Part shown: in pieces, positions 1 through 6,526 of the stretch
How positions within the stretch are numbered: the stretch's first letter is position 1
How the letters are laid out: each line of letters opens with the position of its first letter
Source of the DNA: Gammaproteobacteria bacterium
GTDB lineage: Bacteria > Pseudomonadota > Gammaproteobacteria > UBA5335
Length of the DNA stretch: 17,560 bases
Direction of reading: 5' to 3'
Assembly: GCA_011620145.1 (NCBI GenBank)
Contig: WOZT01000199.1
Span: 1-17,560, forward strand
Notes under the pieces: model-generated
Database searches by the model: none
Told to the model about the DNA's origin: nothing
Seen by the model: the letters and a program-made list of their open reading frames with translations, nothing else
Program-made: the position numbers and the translations under genes

Positions 1-2
1 TG

Positions 3-1265
3 GTGGTGGTGCTGGCGGGCGCTGTGGGGGCGGTCGTTGCCCTGCGGCGTCGGCGGCGCGGCGCTCCACGGTCCGTGACGCCCGCCCAGGTGCGGGAAGC
101 CCTGCCGACTCCGCCACCCGCAGAGCTGCTCGAGCCGGTACCGACCCCTCCCAGCGCCGTACCGATGCCATCGACGGCGCCGAGTCCCGAAGCTCGGCCG
201 CCATTGAAAGAGGCTCCCACGGCGCCGCCCCAGCCCGATCTGGCGCCGCCCGCCGCCTTGCCGGTCGAAGCCGCACCACCCGCCCCGAAACCCCAGCCGG
301 TCGAGGCGCCGGCGCCAGTCCCGACGGTGGGCTGGCTGGGACGCATTCGCGCCGGATTGAGCAAGACGCGGGCCGGACTGGCCGAGGGTCTGGGCACCCT
401 GTTCTTGGGCGGGAAGCGCCTGGACGACACGCTGCTGGAAGAGCTGGAAACCCGCTTGCTCGTCGCCGATGTGGGCCTGGATGCCACCCGCAGGATCCTG
501 GATGGGCTGACGGAAAAGCTGGGTCGCAAGGACCTGCTGACGCCGGAGGTGGTGATGAACACCCTGGCTGCGGACATGACGGCGCTGCTTGCGCCATGCG
601 AGCAGCCGTTGCGGATTCCCGGTGACTCCAAGCCGTTCGTCATCCTGGTGGTCGGCATCAATGGGGCCGGCAAGACCACCACCATCGGCAAGCTGGCGCA
701 TCACCTCAAGGCGGAGGGCCGCAGCGTGCTGCTCGCTGCCGGCGATACCTTCCGTGCCGCTGCGGTGGAACAGTTGCAGACCTGGGGGGCGCGTAACGAC
801 GTACCGGTCGTGGCCCAGCACACCGGCGCCGACAGTGCTTCGGTGATCTTCGATGCCGTGGCGGCCGGCCAGGCGCGCGGGATGGACGTGGTGATCGCCG
901 ATACGGCGGGGCGCCTGCACACCCAGTCCAACCTGATGCAGGAGCTGGCCAAGATCAAACGCGTGCTGGCCAAGCTGGATCCCGCTGCGCCCCATGAGGT
1001 GTTGTTGGTGGTGGATGGGGGTACCGGCCAGAATGCGCTCAATCAGGCCCAGCAATTCCATCAGGCCGTGGGACTCACCGGCGTGGCGATCACCAAGCTG
1101 GACGGCACGGCCAAGGGCGGCATGCTGTTTGCCATCGCCCAGAAACTGGGTGTGCCGATTCGCTTCATTGGCGTCGGGGAAGCGATCGAGGACTTGCAGC
1201 CCTTCGTGGCCGATGATTTCGTCGCTGCCCTGTTGGGCCTCGACGCTGCGGATGGGCGGGCTTGA
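3..1265 (+). CDS. ftsY: Signal recognition particle receptor FtsY (5' end cut by window)
   Basis: SRP-receptor GTPase that docks ribosome-nascent chain-SRP complexes at the inner membrane. Numbered from the GTG at position 3, the protein shows a hydrophobic stretch (residues 2-14) followed by five arginines, a Pro/Ala-rich linker (about 30-109), the N domain (from about 110) and the G domain. G-domain motifs are the P-loop GINGAGKT (218-225), DTFRAAA (from D248), DTAGRL (300-305), DGGTGQNA (338-345, where DAxxGQNA is more usual) and [10 protein letters not shown] (364-373). The C-terminus is intact. The first in-window codons are already hydrophobic, so the true start probably lies upstream of the window. 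E. coli FtsY instead has a long acidic, peripherally bound A domain; an N-terminal anchor is better known from actinobacterial FtsY. ftsE starts at the next base after the stop (TGAATG), so the genes are surely co-transcribed. Identity is certain; only the N-terminus is open. Confidence 0.96.
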   Translation: MVVLAGAVGAVVALRRRRRGAPRSVTPAQVREALPTPPPAELLEPVPTPPSAVPMPSTAPSPEARPPLKEAPTAPPQPDLAPPAALPVEAAPPAPKPQPVEAPAPVPTVGWLGRIRAGLSKTRAGLAEGLGTLFLGGKRLDDTLLEELETRLLVADVGLDATRRILDGLTEKLGRKDLLTPEVVMNTLAADMTALLAPCEQPLRIPGDSKPFVILVVGINGAGKTTTIGKLAHHLKAEGRSVLLAAGDTFRAAAVEQLQTWGARNDVPVVAQHTGADSASVIFDAVAAGQARGMDVVIADTAGRLHTQSNLMQELAKIKRVLAKLDPAAPHEVLLVVDGGTGQNALNQAQQFHQAVGLTGVAITKLDGTAKGGMLFAIAQKLGVPIRFIGVGEAIEDLQPFVADDFVAALLGLDAADGRA

Positions 1266-1991
1266 ATGGCGGGTGATCCGGGCGCCGCGCCAACTGCTGC
1301 GAGTCCCATTGTTCGCTTCGTGTCGGTCAGCAAGCGCTATGACCATGGCGGCGAGGCGCTCAAGGACGTGAGCTTTGCCCTGCCGCGCGGACAAATGGCG
1401 TTTCTGACCGGCCGCTCGGGGGCTGGCAAAAGCACCTTGTTGCGACTCATCGCCCTGCTGGAGCGACCCAGCCGGGGCCAGGTCCAGGTCTGTGGCGCCC
1501 AGTTGGCGCAGTTGGCGCGCCGGCAGATTCCCTATCACCGCCGCCGGGTGGGCTTGATCTTCCAGGATCACCGCCTGCTGGCCGATCGCACGGTATTCGA
1601 GAACGTGGCGCTGCCGCTGATCATCGCCGGTCGCCCGGCGGGCGAGGAGATGGCCCGGCGGGTGCGCGCGGCGCTCGATCAGGTGAGTTTGCTGCATCGC
1701 GAAACCGCCTGTCCGCCGACGCTTTCCGGCGGTGAACAGCAACGGGTGGGCATCGCCCGCGCCATTGTCGGCAAGCCCGAACTCTTGCTGGCCGATGAAC
1801 CCACCGGAAACCTGGACCCCGCCTTGTCCCGCGACATCATGGATCTGTTCCGTCGACTCAATGCGGCGGGCACCAGCGTGCTGGTGGCCTCCCATGATCT
1901 GACCCTGATCCGCAGCTTAGGGAAACCCATGCTGGTCCTGGAAGACGGCGAACTGAGCCATGTCGATGAAGCGCTCAAACCAGCCGGTTAA
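1266..1991 (+). CDS. ftsE: Cell-division ABC transporter ATP-binding protein FtsE
   Basis: ATPase partner of FtsX; in Gammaproteobacteria the complex sits at the septal ring and controls periplasmic amidase activation. The 241 residues hold all ABC motifs: Walker [10 protein letters not shown] (49-57), Q-loop Q100, signature LSGGEQQR (153-160), Walker B LLLADEP (173-179) followed by TGNLD, and switch histidine H210. Compared with E. coli FtsE (222 aa, starting just before the first beta strand) it has about 14 extra N-terminal residues; no nearer in-frame ATG or GTG exists, so the ATG directly after the ftsY stop is the likely start. The zero-base junction suggests translational coupling with ftsY. 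The 3' end overlaps ftsX by 32 bases. Confidence 0.96.
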   Translation: MAGDPGAAPTAASPIVRFVSVSKRYDHGGEALKDVSFALPRGQMAFLTGRSGAGKSTLLRLIALLERPSRGQVQVCGAQLAQLARRQIPYHRRRVGLIFQDHRLLADRTVFENVALPLIIAGRPAGEEMARRVRAALDQVSLLHRETACPPTLSGGEQQRVGIARAIVGKPELLLADEPTGNLDPALSRDIMDLFRRLNAAGTSVLVASHDLTLIRSLGKPMLVLEDGELSHVDEALKPAG

Positions 1992-2979
1992 TCGGCGCCA
2001 CCCGCGCCGGCCGGTCAAGCCGCCGGTGCAGGCCGCGCCGGCGACGCGGGCGGAACGATCGTCCCTGCGTCGGCGCTTGCGGGCCTATGGCGACATCCAT
2101 CTGCAGACCGCTCGGGAAACCCTGCAGCGTCTGGTCCGTTTACGTCATGTCAGCCTGCTCACCTCGGTAGTCATCGGCCTGACCCTGGCCTTGCCGGCAG
2201 GCCTGTACGTGCTGGCCGACAACGTCCAAACCTTGCTGCCCGACTGGCGCGCGGATGCCCAGCTCTCGGTGTTCTTCAAGCCCGGCACCGATCTGGAGCG
2301 GGCGCGGGATCGGTTGCGGGAATGGGAGCGTCGGCCGGAGCTGATCCGGGCGGAACTGATTACCCCGGATGACGCCTTGGCCCAGATGCGTCAGTTGCCT
2401 GGCTTTGATGCCGCCATCGCGGCGCTGGGGGAAAACCCCTTGCCGCCCGTGGTGGTGCTCTGGCCGAAGCTGGACCGGGAGCTGCAGCCGCTGGTGGCGG
2501 ATCTGCAGCGCGTGGCCGAGGTGGACCGGGTGCAACTGGACCGGGAGTGGCTGGAGCGTCTGTTGGCGCTGGGTGTCCTGGTCGGCCGGCTGGCCCGTCT
2601 GGTGGGGATATTGTTTGCGGTGGCGGTGCTGGTGGTGGTGGGCAACACCATCCGCATGGAGGTCCAGAACCGGCGCAGCGAGATCGAGATCATCAAACTG
2701 GTGGGCGGGACCGACCGCTTCATCCAGCGGCCTTTCCTCTATGCCGGCATCTGGTATGGCTTGTCCGGAGCACTGCTCGCCTGGTTCATCGTCCAGGTCA
2801 GCGTGGTCGTGATGAGCGGCCCCGTCGGGCGTCTGGCGGCGCTTTATCACAGCGAAGCCCGGCTGCATGGGCTGGACTTCGGCCAGTTCGTGTTCCTGAT
2901 TCTGGCAGGCGTCGGCCTCGGCGGGATGGGCGCGTACTGGGCGGTGCGCGGCCAGATCCGGGCGATCGAGCCTCCTTGA
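1960..2979 (+). CDS. ftsX: Cell-division ABC transporter permease FtsX
   Basis: Integral membrane partner of FtsE, which in E. coli transmits ATP hydrolysis to periplasmic EnvC/amidases. The 339-residue protein has the FtsX plan: a basic, proline-rich cytoplasmic N-terminus (1-62), TM1 about 64-86, a periplasmic domain (about 87-200), then TM2 about 205-228, TM3 about 259-285 and TM4 about 308-328. The conserved cytoplasmic loop after TM2 is visible ([20 protein letters not shown]). The start lies inside ftsE; an ATG two codons later (1966) is an equally possible start and neither has a strong ribosome-binding site, consistent with coupling to ftsE translation. rpoH, the usual next gene in this operon, is missing; ftsX instead converges on rpiA. 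Confidence 0.95.
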   Translation: MSMKRSNQPVNRRHPRRPVKPPVQAAPATRAERSSLRRRLRAYGDIHLQTARETLQRLVRLRHVSLLTSVVIGLTLALPAGLYVLADNVQTLLPDWRADAQLSVFFKPGTDLERARDRLREWERRPELIRAELITPDDALAQMRQLPGFDAAIAALGENPLPPVVVLWPKLDRELQPLVADLQRVAEVDRVQLDREWLERLLALGVLVGRLARLVGILFAVAVLVVVGNTIRMEVQNRRSEIEIIKLVGGTDRFIQRPFLYAGIWYGLSGALLAWFIVQVSVVVMSGPVGRLAALYHSEARLHGLDFGQFVFLILAGVGLGGMGAYWAVRGQIRAIEPP

Positions 2980-2992
2980 GGCAATGGCCTCA
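2977..2992. terminator. Small hairpin joining the ftsX and rpiA stop codons
   Basis: TGAGGC (2977-2982) and GCCTCA (2987-2992) form a perfect 6-bp stem with loop AATG. The left arm starts with the ftsX TGA and the right arm is the rpiA stop read on the minus strand. A symmetrical hairpin between convergent genes could end transcription from both sides, but there is no T-tract on either strand, so intrinsic termination would be weak. Confidence 0.35.
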
Positions 2993-3643
2993 GAGTTCGC
3001 GCAGCCCCTTGGCGCCGACCAGCAGGACCTCATCGGCGGGCCGCAGCGCGAACAGTCCCACCGTGACGATGCCGGGAATGTTGTTGAGGTCCTTTTCCCA
3101 GGCCACTGCATCGTCGATGCGCAAGCCGCTCACATCCAGAATCAGATTGCCGTTGTCGGTGACCACGTTTTCCCGCCACGCCGGGCGGCCGCCGCGCTTG
3201 ACCAGTTGGCGGGCAACAAAGCTGCGGGCCATGGGGATGACCTCGATGGGCAGGGGAAAACGGCCCAGGCGGTCGACCAGCTTGCTGTCATCGGCGATGC
3301 ACAGGAAGCGGCGGCTGGCCGCTGCGATGATCTTCTCCCGCGTCAGGGCCGCTCCCCCGCCCTTGATGAGGTGGCGCTTGGCATCGATTTCATCGGCGCC
3401 GTCCACATAGAGCGGGATTTCATCGGCCTGGTTCAGGTCGATCACCTCGAATCCCCGTGCCAGCAGCCGTTGGGCGCTGGCCTCGGACGCGGCGACTGCG
3501 GCGCGGATACGCACCCGACGAGCGGCCAGGGCATCAATGAACGCATTGACCGTGCTGCCGCTGCCCACCCCGAGGGTAATGCCCTCGGGAACCTGTTCGG
3601 CAGCAGCATGAGCGACTTGCTGTTTGTAGGGGTCCACCGCCAT
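2990..3643 (-). CDS. rpiA: Ribose-5-phosphate isomerase A
   Basis: Interconverts ribose-5-phosphate and ribulose-5-phosphate in the non-oxidative pentose phosphate pathway; cytoplasmic. The 217 residues align without gaps to E. coli RpiA (219 aa) in the active-site region: phosphate loop GVGSGSTV (25-32), DGADE with D81 and D84, [11 protein letters not shown] with K94 and the catalytic base E103. These positions carry the same numbers as the E. coli active-site residues. The ATG has a GAGG five bases upstream on the minus strand. It converges with ftsX over a 10-base gap and lies 72 bases downstream of the PDC-like gene on the same strand. Confidence 0.97.
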   Translation of the reverse strand: MAVDPYKQQVAHAAAEQVPEGITLGVGSGSTVNAFIDALAARRVRIRAAVAASEASAQRLLARGFEVIDLNQADEIPLYVDGADEIDAKRHLIKGGGAALTREKIIAAASRRFLCIADDSKLVDRLGRFPLPIEVIPMARSFVARQLVKRGGRPAWRENVVTDNGNLILDVSGLRIDDAVAWEKDLNNIPGIVTVGLFALRPADEVLLVGAKGLREL

Positions 3644-3670
3644 GGGAGCCTCGCGCTTGTAAGAGCCAAT

Positions 3671-3686
3671 GGCGCATTCTAGCGCC
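3671..3686 (-). promoter_or_regulatory. Candidate -10 element for rpiA inside a dyad
   Basis: On the minus strand TAGAAT (3681-3676) matches the sigma70 -10 consensus at five of six positions and lies about 33 bases before the rpiA ATG. It is exactly flanked by the inverted arms GGCGC (3671-3675) and GCGCC (3682-3686). No convincing -35 stands 17 bases upstream. It could be a weak promoter with an operator, or a short hairpin behind the PDC-like gene. Confidence 0.35.
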
Positions 3687-3715
3687 TGGCGAGCGGTCAG
3701 AGCGAAAGCGGTGGA

Positions 3716-4348
3716 TCAGCGCAGCAGCAGCGCCAGCAAACCGAGGCTGACCGCAAGGCCCCCAAGTCCAAAGCCCCAGATCAGCCCCCGCCGACGCTGC
3801 TGGGCGCGTGCGCGCAGGAAATCCAGTACCGCCTGGAATCGCACATCCACGACCGCATAGCCGCCAATGGCGCCATCGGGGCGCAGCCAGGGGCGGGCGG
3901 CGGAAATGCAATAGTCGCAGGTGGCCATGGAGATATAGGGTTCGGTGATGACCAGGTCTGCCTGGGCCTTGGCCTGTTGATAATAAGGCCGGGTGCTGCG
4001 GTCCTTGCCGCGCTGATTGGCGACTTTGTTGACCGTGAGGGTGCGGTTGACCGAGATGTTTTCGCTGCGTTGGATGCCGTTTTCGTCCAGCGTGTAGAGC
4101 AGCTCGACGAAGGGATAGCGGGCGACCAGATCACGCATGGTCTGGATCAGGGCTTCGTCGTCGTCCTGCAGGCTGTTCCCCAGCTTTTGCAGGGGTTCCA
4201 TGATTGCCGCCATGAGCGTGCGGATCGGCTCAAGATGTTCTTCGTAAAGGCGCACGGTTTCGCGTTTTTCGCCGATGTGAACCGGCACTTCACCGCTGAG
4301 CTTCAACAAAAACTGGTTCAGGCTCGCCGATTGCAGGCGGATGATCAT
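3716..4348 (-). CDS. Tail-anchored PDC/Cache-like sensor domain protein
   Basis: A 210-residue protein whose centre resembles a PDC (Cache) ligand-binding domain. Typical elements are YPFVELLYTLDENGIQ (78-93), RGKDRSTRPYYQQA (113-126), ITEPYIS (134-140) and ISAARP (148-153). The N-terminal 60 residues look helical with no signal peptide or membrane segment. A single hydrophobic helix closes the chain (about 188-209), preceded by RRR, so the domain would face the cytoplasm if simply tail-anchored; PDC domains normally lie outside. Two cysteines form a CxxC (C144, C147). No output domain (kinase, GGDEF, methyl-accepting) is present. The start is supported by GGGAGGAG just upstream of the ATG. 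Function unknown; ligand sensing is inferred from the fold only. Confidence 0.8.
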   Translation of the reverse strand: MIIRLQSASLNQFLLKLSGEVPVHIGEKRETVRLYEEHLEPIRTLMAAIMEPLQKLGNSLQDDDEALIQTMRDLVARYPFVELLYTLDENGIQRSENISVNRTLTVNKVANQRGKDRSTRPYYQQAKAQADLVITEPYISMATCDYCISAARPWLRPDGAIGGYAVVDVRFQAVLDFLRARAQQRRRGLIWGFGLGGLAVSLGLLALLLR

Positions 4349-4394
4349 GGGCTCCTCCCGAGTTCGTGGCCGCGTTGAACGACCCTGCAGATTT

Positions 4395-4422
4395 CGAAAG
4401 CAACTATTGCGCCGAAAGCAAC
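4395..4422 (-). repeat. Two direct copies of a 10-mer upstream of the PDC-like gene
   Basis: CGAAAGCAAC occurs at 4395-4404 and again at 4413-4422, an 18-base period, in an AT-richer gap (4349-4486) that is unlike the GC-rich surroundings. On the minus strand it reads GTTGCTTTCG twice, about 50-75 bases before the PDC-like start. A paired regulator site is possible; I do not recognise the factor and see no clear promoter next to it. Confidence 0.4.
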
Positions 4423-4486
4423 GTGTAATTTATTCAATTGCTTGCGTACTTTTTCCGGGTTGTTCTGCGTCATCGCGGCGCACATT

Positions 4487-4981
4487 CTACGCCTTTGTGT
4501 CAGTTTCGATGCAAGGGGGAACCGGATGGCTGGCGCGCCCGATGAGGAAATCCCAGTGCTCGGGCTGGACCGGCATCACCGACAGACGGTTGCCGCGCCG
4601 CAGCAACGTCAGCCCATCCAGTTCGGGGCAGCCGCGCAGCTCCGTGAGCGGCAGGGGACGCGGCAGGTGCCGGTCGTAGGCCACGTCCACCACATACCAG
4701 CGTGGCCGTTCCGGCACGCTGCCCGGATCGTAGTGCGGGTCGGTGGGATCGAAGGCGGTGGGGTCGGGATAGGCTGCGCTGACGATCGTGGCCAGCCCCA
4801 CGATCGCCGGAACGGGGCAGTTGGAGTGGTAGAACAGCACCCCGTCCCCAACTTGCATCTGGTCGCGGATCATGTTGCGCGCCTGGTAGTTGCGCACGCC
4901 ATCCCAGGGTTCGCGGCCGCGCCGGCGCAGATCATCGATCCCAAAGGTGGTCGGTTCGGTTTTCATCAGCCAGTAGGCCAT
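4487..4981 (-). CDS. EVE domain-containing protein
   Basis: A 164-residue single-domain member of the EVE family (PUA-like fold, related to human THYN1), thought to recognise modified nucleic-acid bases. Family signatures run in order: MAYWLMKTEP at the start, WDGVRNYQARN (about 26-36), GDGVLFYHSN (about 45-54), PAIVGLA, AYPDPTAFDP, PRWYVVDV and the late RRGNRLSVMPV. The open frame extends upstream to 5056, but the family begins at MAYWLMKTEP, and GAGG (4994-4991) lies correctly for the ATG at 4981. This ATG overlaps the stop of the cyclo-ligase gene by one base (TGATG), so the two are translationally coupled. The molecular target is unknown. Confidence 0.92.
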   Translation of the reverse strand: MAYWLMKTEPTTFGIDDLRRRGREPWDGVRNYQARNMIRDQMQVGDGVLFYHSNCPVPAIVGLATIVSAAYPDPTAFDPTDPHYDPGSVPERPRWYVVDVAYDRHLPRPLPLTELRGCPELDGLTLLRRGNRLSVMPVQPEHWDFLIGRASHPVPPCIETDTKA

Positions 4982-5619
4982 CAGGGGTTTCCTCGGCGGG
5001 GATGACAGCGGATCCAGCCCTGTTCGGTGACCACGCCGGACAAGGGGATGTCCCACGGCCGGGCTGGAAGCTGCGCGATTTCCTGGAAGCCATAGGCCAG
5101 ACCCAGCAATCGTGGCGGCAAGGCCGGCCTGCGGCGCTTGAAGGCAAACCGGCGATCGTAATAGCCGCTGCCCATGCCCAATCGCCCGCCGTGCCGGTCG
5201 AAGCCGACCAGCGGCATGAGCACCAGATCAATGCGCCAGATCGGCCGCAGGACACGGCCCACGGGCTCGGCAATGCCGAATCGGTTGCGTTTCAGGACGG
5301 TACCGGCGCCGCAGGGAACGAAATCCATCCAGAACGGCGTGTGGTGGTGCAGGCGCGGCAGGACGACCGTTTTTCCGCTTTGCCGCGCCCTGGCCGCAAG
5401 CATCCGGGGGTCGACCTCGCCATCGGCGGCATGGTAGAGGGCGATGCAGCGGGCCGCGCGCCACGCGGGCAGGCGCTGGAGACGTTGCAGGATGCGACGA
5501 TCCCAAAGCCGGTGCAGTCGCCGCGGTAACCGGCGGCGGCGATTGCGCAGGTCTCTGCGCAGATCAGGCAGCGGCGGGAGCGGGGCGTCGGTCGGTGCGA
5601 TGCGGGGCGCGGTGTTCAA
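4981..5619 (-). CDS. ygfA: 5-formyltetrahydrofolate cyclo-ligase (non-AUG start)
   Basis: Converts 5-formyl-THF with ATP to 5,10-methenyl-THF, rescuing the folate by-product made around glycine/serine one-carbon metabolism. The family's basic opening LRRDLRNRRRRL (about 20-31), KRNRFGIAEP (about 110-119) and the hallmark GMGSGYYDR (148-156) are present, as is the closing WDIPL...VVT. No ATG or GTG exists between the 6S RNA end and the domain. I chose the TTG at 5619-5617 (about 212 aa; E. coli YgfA has 182); ATT at 5634 or a later CTG are alternatives. The frame stays open to an ATG at 5772, but that stretch is 6S RNA. The ssrS-ygfA order equals that of E. coli, where both come from one transcript. 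The stop overlaps the EVE start. Confidence 0.88.
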   Translation of the reverse strand: MNTAPRIAPTDAPLPPLPDLRRDLRNRRRRLPRRLHRLWDRRILQRLQRLPAWRAARCIALYHAADGEVDPRMLAARARQSGKTVVLPRLHHHTPFWMDFVPCGAGTVLKRNRFGIAEPVGRVLRPIWRIDLVLMPLVGFDRHGGRLGMGSGYYDRRFAFKRRRPALPPRLLGLAYGFQEIAQLPARPWDIPLSGVVTEQGWIRCHPRRGNP

Positions 5620-5657
5620 ATCTTCGCTGGCAATGCGGGCCGGAATGATGATTAGGG

Positions 5658-5845
5658 GACGCCTCCCGCCTGTGCCGTGGCTGCCCGTGACCTTGAACCA
5701 AGGGTCCAAGTGGGCGGAATGACGGTACCTGAAGGCTTTCCGCTGCGGGGCGGACCTGCACAAGGGCACCATTCGATCCCAACCCGGGGTTTGTATTTAG
5801 GCTCAAGGGTACCCTGGGCGGCCCTCGAACACCGCAGGAGGCGTC
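5658..5845 (-). ncRNA. ssrS: 6S RNA
   Basis: Regulatory RNA that binds sigma70-RNA polymerase in stationary phase by mimicking an open promoter. Evidence on the minus strand: a 12-pair closing stem between GACGCCTCCTGC (5845-5834) and GCGGGAGGCGTC (5669-5658, one G-U pair); CTTGAGCCTAAATAC near the left side of the bubble, resembling the E. coli CTGAGCCGATATT; GGAAAGCCTT, resembling E. coli GAGAAGCCTT; and the hairpin CTTGGACCCTTGGTTCAAGG (5710-5691), close to the E. coli CCTTGAACC-loop-GGTTCAAGG hairpin. The length of about 188 nt matches the E. coli 184 nt. Its place between zapA and the cyclo-ligase gene is the conserved one. Ends are set by the closing stem and may be off by a few bases. 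Confidence 0.93.
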
Positions 5846-5853
5846 GTTGGGCT

Positions 5854-5882
5854 AGTCTGGCGTGTGGATCTTCCGGATGCAA
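5854..5882 (-). promoter_or_regulatory. Candidate sigma70 promoter of 6S RNA
   Basis: On the minus strand TTGCAT (5882-5877), a 17-base spacer and CAGACT (5859-5854) stand at the right distance from the 6S 5' end at about 5845. The -35 keeps TTG and the -10 keeps the second A and last T. It lies just beyond the zapA stop, so 6S can be made independently of zapA. Confidence 0.5.
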
Positions 5883-5886
5883 GGGC

Positions 5887-6198
5887 TCAAGGGGCTGGGC
5901 CTTCCAGGGCGTGCAGCACTTTCTCATGCAGCGCTTCCATGCGACGATCCAGGCCTTCGGAACCGGCAGCGGCCTGCTGCTGGCGCAACAGCTCTTCCGC
6001 CAGGTTGAGCGCGGTCATCGCCAGGATGCGTTCCAGGCCCACGACCTTGCCTCTGTCGCGAATCTGTTGCATTTTCCCACTCACCAGCTCGGCCGAGGCC
6101 AGCAGCAGGGCGCGTTCGGCGGGGGTGCAGGACACCTGATAGCTGCGTTCCAGCAATTGAATGCTGACGGTGGTGCGCTCAGCCGAGGGTGCGTTCAT
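5887..6198 (-). CDS. zapA: Cell division protein ZapA
   Basis: Z-ring associated protein that cross-links FtsZ protofilaments. The 103 residues show the ZapA plan: a short N-terminal globular part (VSIQLLERSYQVSCTPAERA, about 11-30) followed by a long helix predicted to form the coiled-coil dimer (about 31-98), with the family's ILAMTALNLAEELL (58-71) in it. E. coli ZapA has 109 aa. Its ATG overlaps the stop of the upstream zapB-like gene by four bases (ATGA, 6195-6198), so both division proteins are translationally coupled. The 6S RNA promoter begins right at its 3' end. Confidence 0.93.
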   Translation of the reverse strand: MNAPSAERTTVSIQLLERSYQVSCTPAERALLLASAELVSGKMQQIRDRGKVVGLERILAMTALNLAEELLRQQQAAAGSEGLDRRMEALHEKVLHALEGPAP

Positions 6199-6419
6199 CC
6201 GGCGGTGTGCTCCATGGCCTTGAGCCGGTTGACGATGGCTTCGATCCGGCTGCGCGCCAGTTCATTTTTTTGCATCAGGTTGGCGCGTTCAGTCGCCAGT
6301 TGGTCCAGCCGCAGGCGCAGACCGGCATTCTCCCGGCGGAGCGTTTCCATTTGCTGCACCAGGGCCAGCACCTGCGATTCCAGACGATCAAACACCGATT
6401 GGCTCATGGGCGCATCCAC
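6195..6419 (-). CDS. ZapB-like coiled-coil protein (TIGR02449 type)
   Basis: A 74-residue, almost wholly helical protein with a heptad-like pattern from about residue 8 to 68 (SVFDRLESQVLALVQQ, METLRRENAGLRLRLDQL and onward). I place it in the short coiled-coil family, often named TIGR02449 or ZapB-like, that precedes zapA in many Gammaproteobacteria. A role with ZapA at the Z-ring is inferred from this pairing and the ATGA overlap with zapA. The ATG at 6407 (MSQSVF) is a plausible alternative start; neither has a clear ribosome-binding site. It is first in the minus-strand unit and diverges from ygfB. Confidence 0.85.
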   Translation of the reverse strand: MDAPMSQSVFDRLESQVLALVQQMETLRRENAGLRLRLDQLATERANLMQKNELARSRIEAIVNRLKAMEHTAG

Positions 6420-6429
6420 GCAGGGGAGA

Positions 6430-6480
6430 GCGACACGAATCGAACGGTTAGACTATAAAGCGCTCCATGACATGGGGCAA
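6430..6480. promoter_or_regulatory. Overlapping divergent promoter region, zapB-like / ygfB
   Basis: Both directions appear to share one AT-rich core. Plus strand: GCGACA (6430-6435), 18-base spacer, TATAAA (6454-6459), leading to ygfB. Minus strand: TTGCCC (6480-6475), 17-base spacer, TATAGT (6457-6452), leading to the zapB-like gene with a leader of about 26 bases. The two -10 boxes overlap by four bases, so polymerase could occupy only one at a time. An 11-base perfect dyad CCATG-A-CATGG (6465-6475) lies beside them and could be an operator. Confidence 0.5.
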
Positions 6481-6526
6481 ACCGGATCCCATTGAGTGAT
6501 CTCGCAAATCGTGACGGGGTGTTTGG

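Noticed and set aside
2140..3111. A 323-codon minus frame opposite ftsX, running into rpiA
   Set aside because: Composition is shadow-like (many HQ, RP and Q-rich stretches), it overlaps the rpiA coding frame on the same strand, and it has no recognisable domain.
5620..5772. N-terminal extension of the cyclo-ligase to the ATG at 5772
   Set aside because: The stretch from 5658 on is 6S RNA, and the translated extension has no resemblance to the family.
5677..6495. A 272-codon plus frame across 6S RNA, zapA and the zapB-like gene
   Set aside because: It crosses three conserved minus-strand features and contains low-complexity Ser/Arg runs typical of an antisense shadow.
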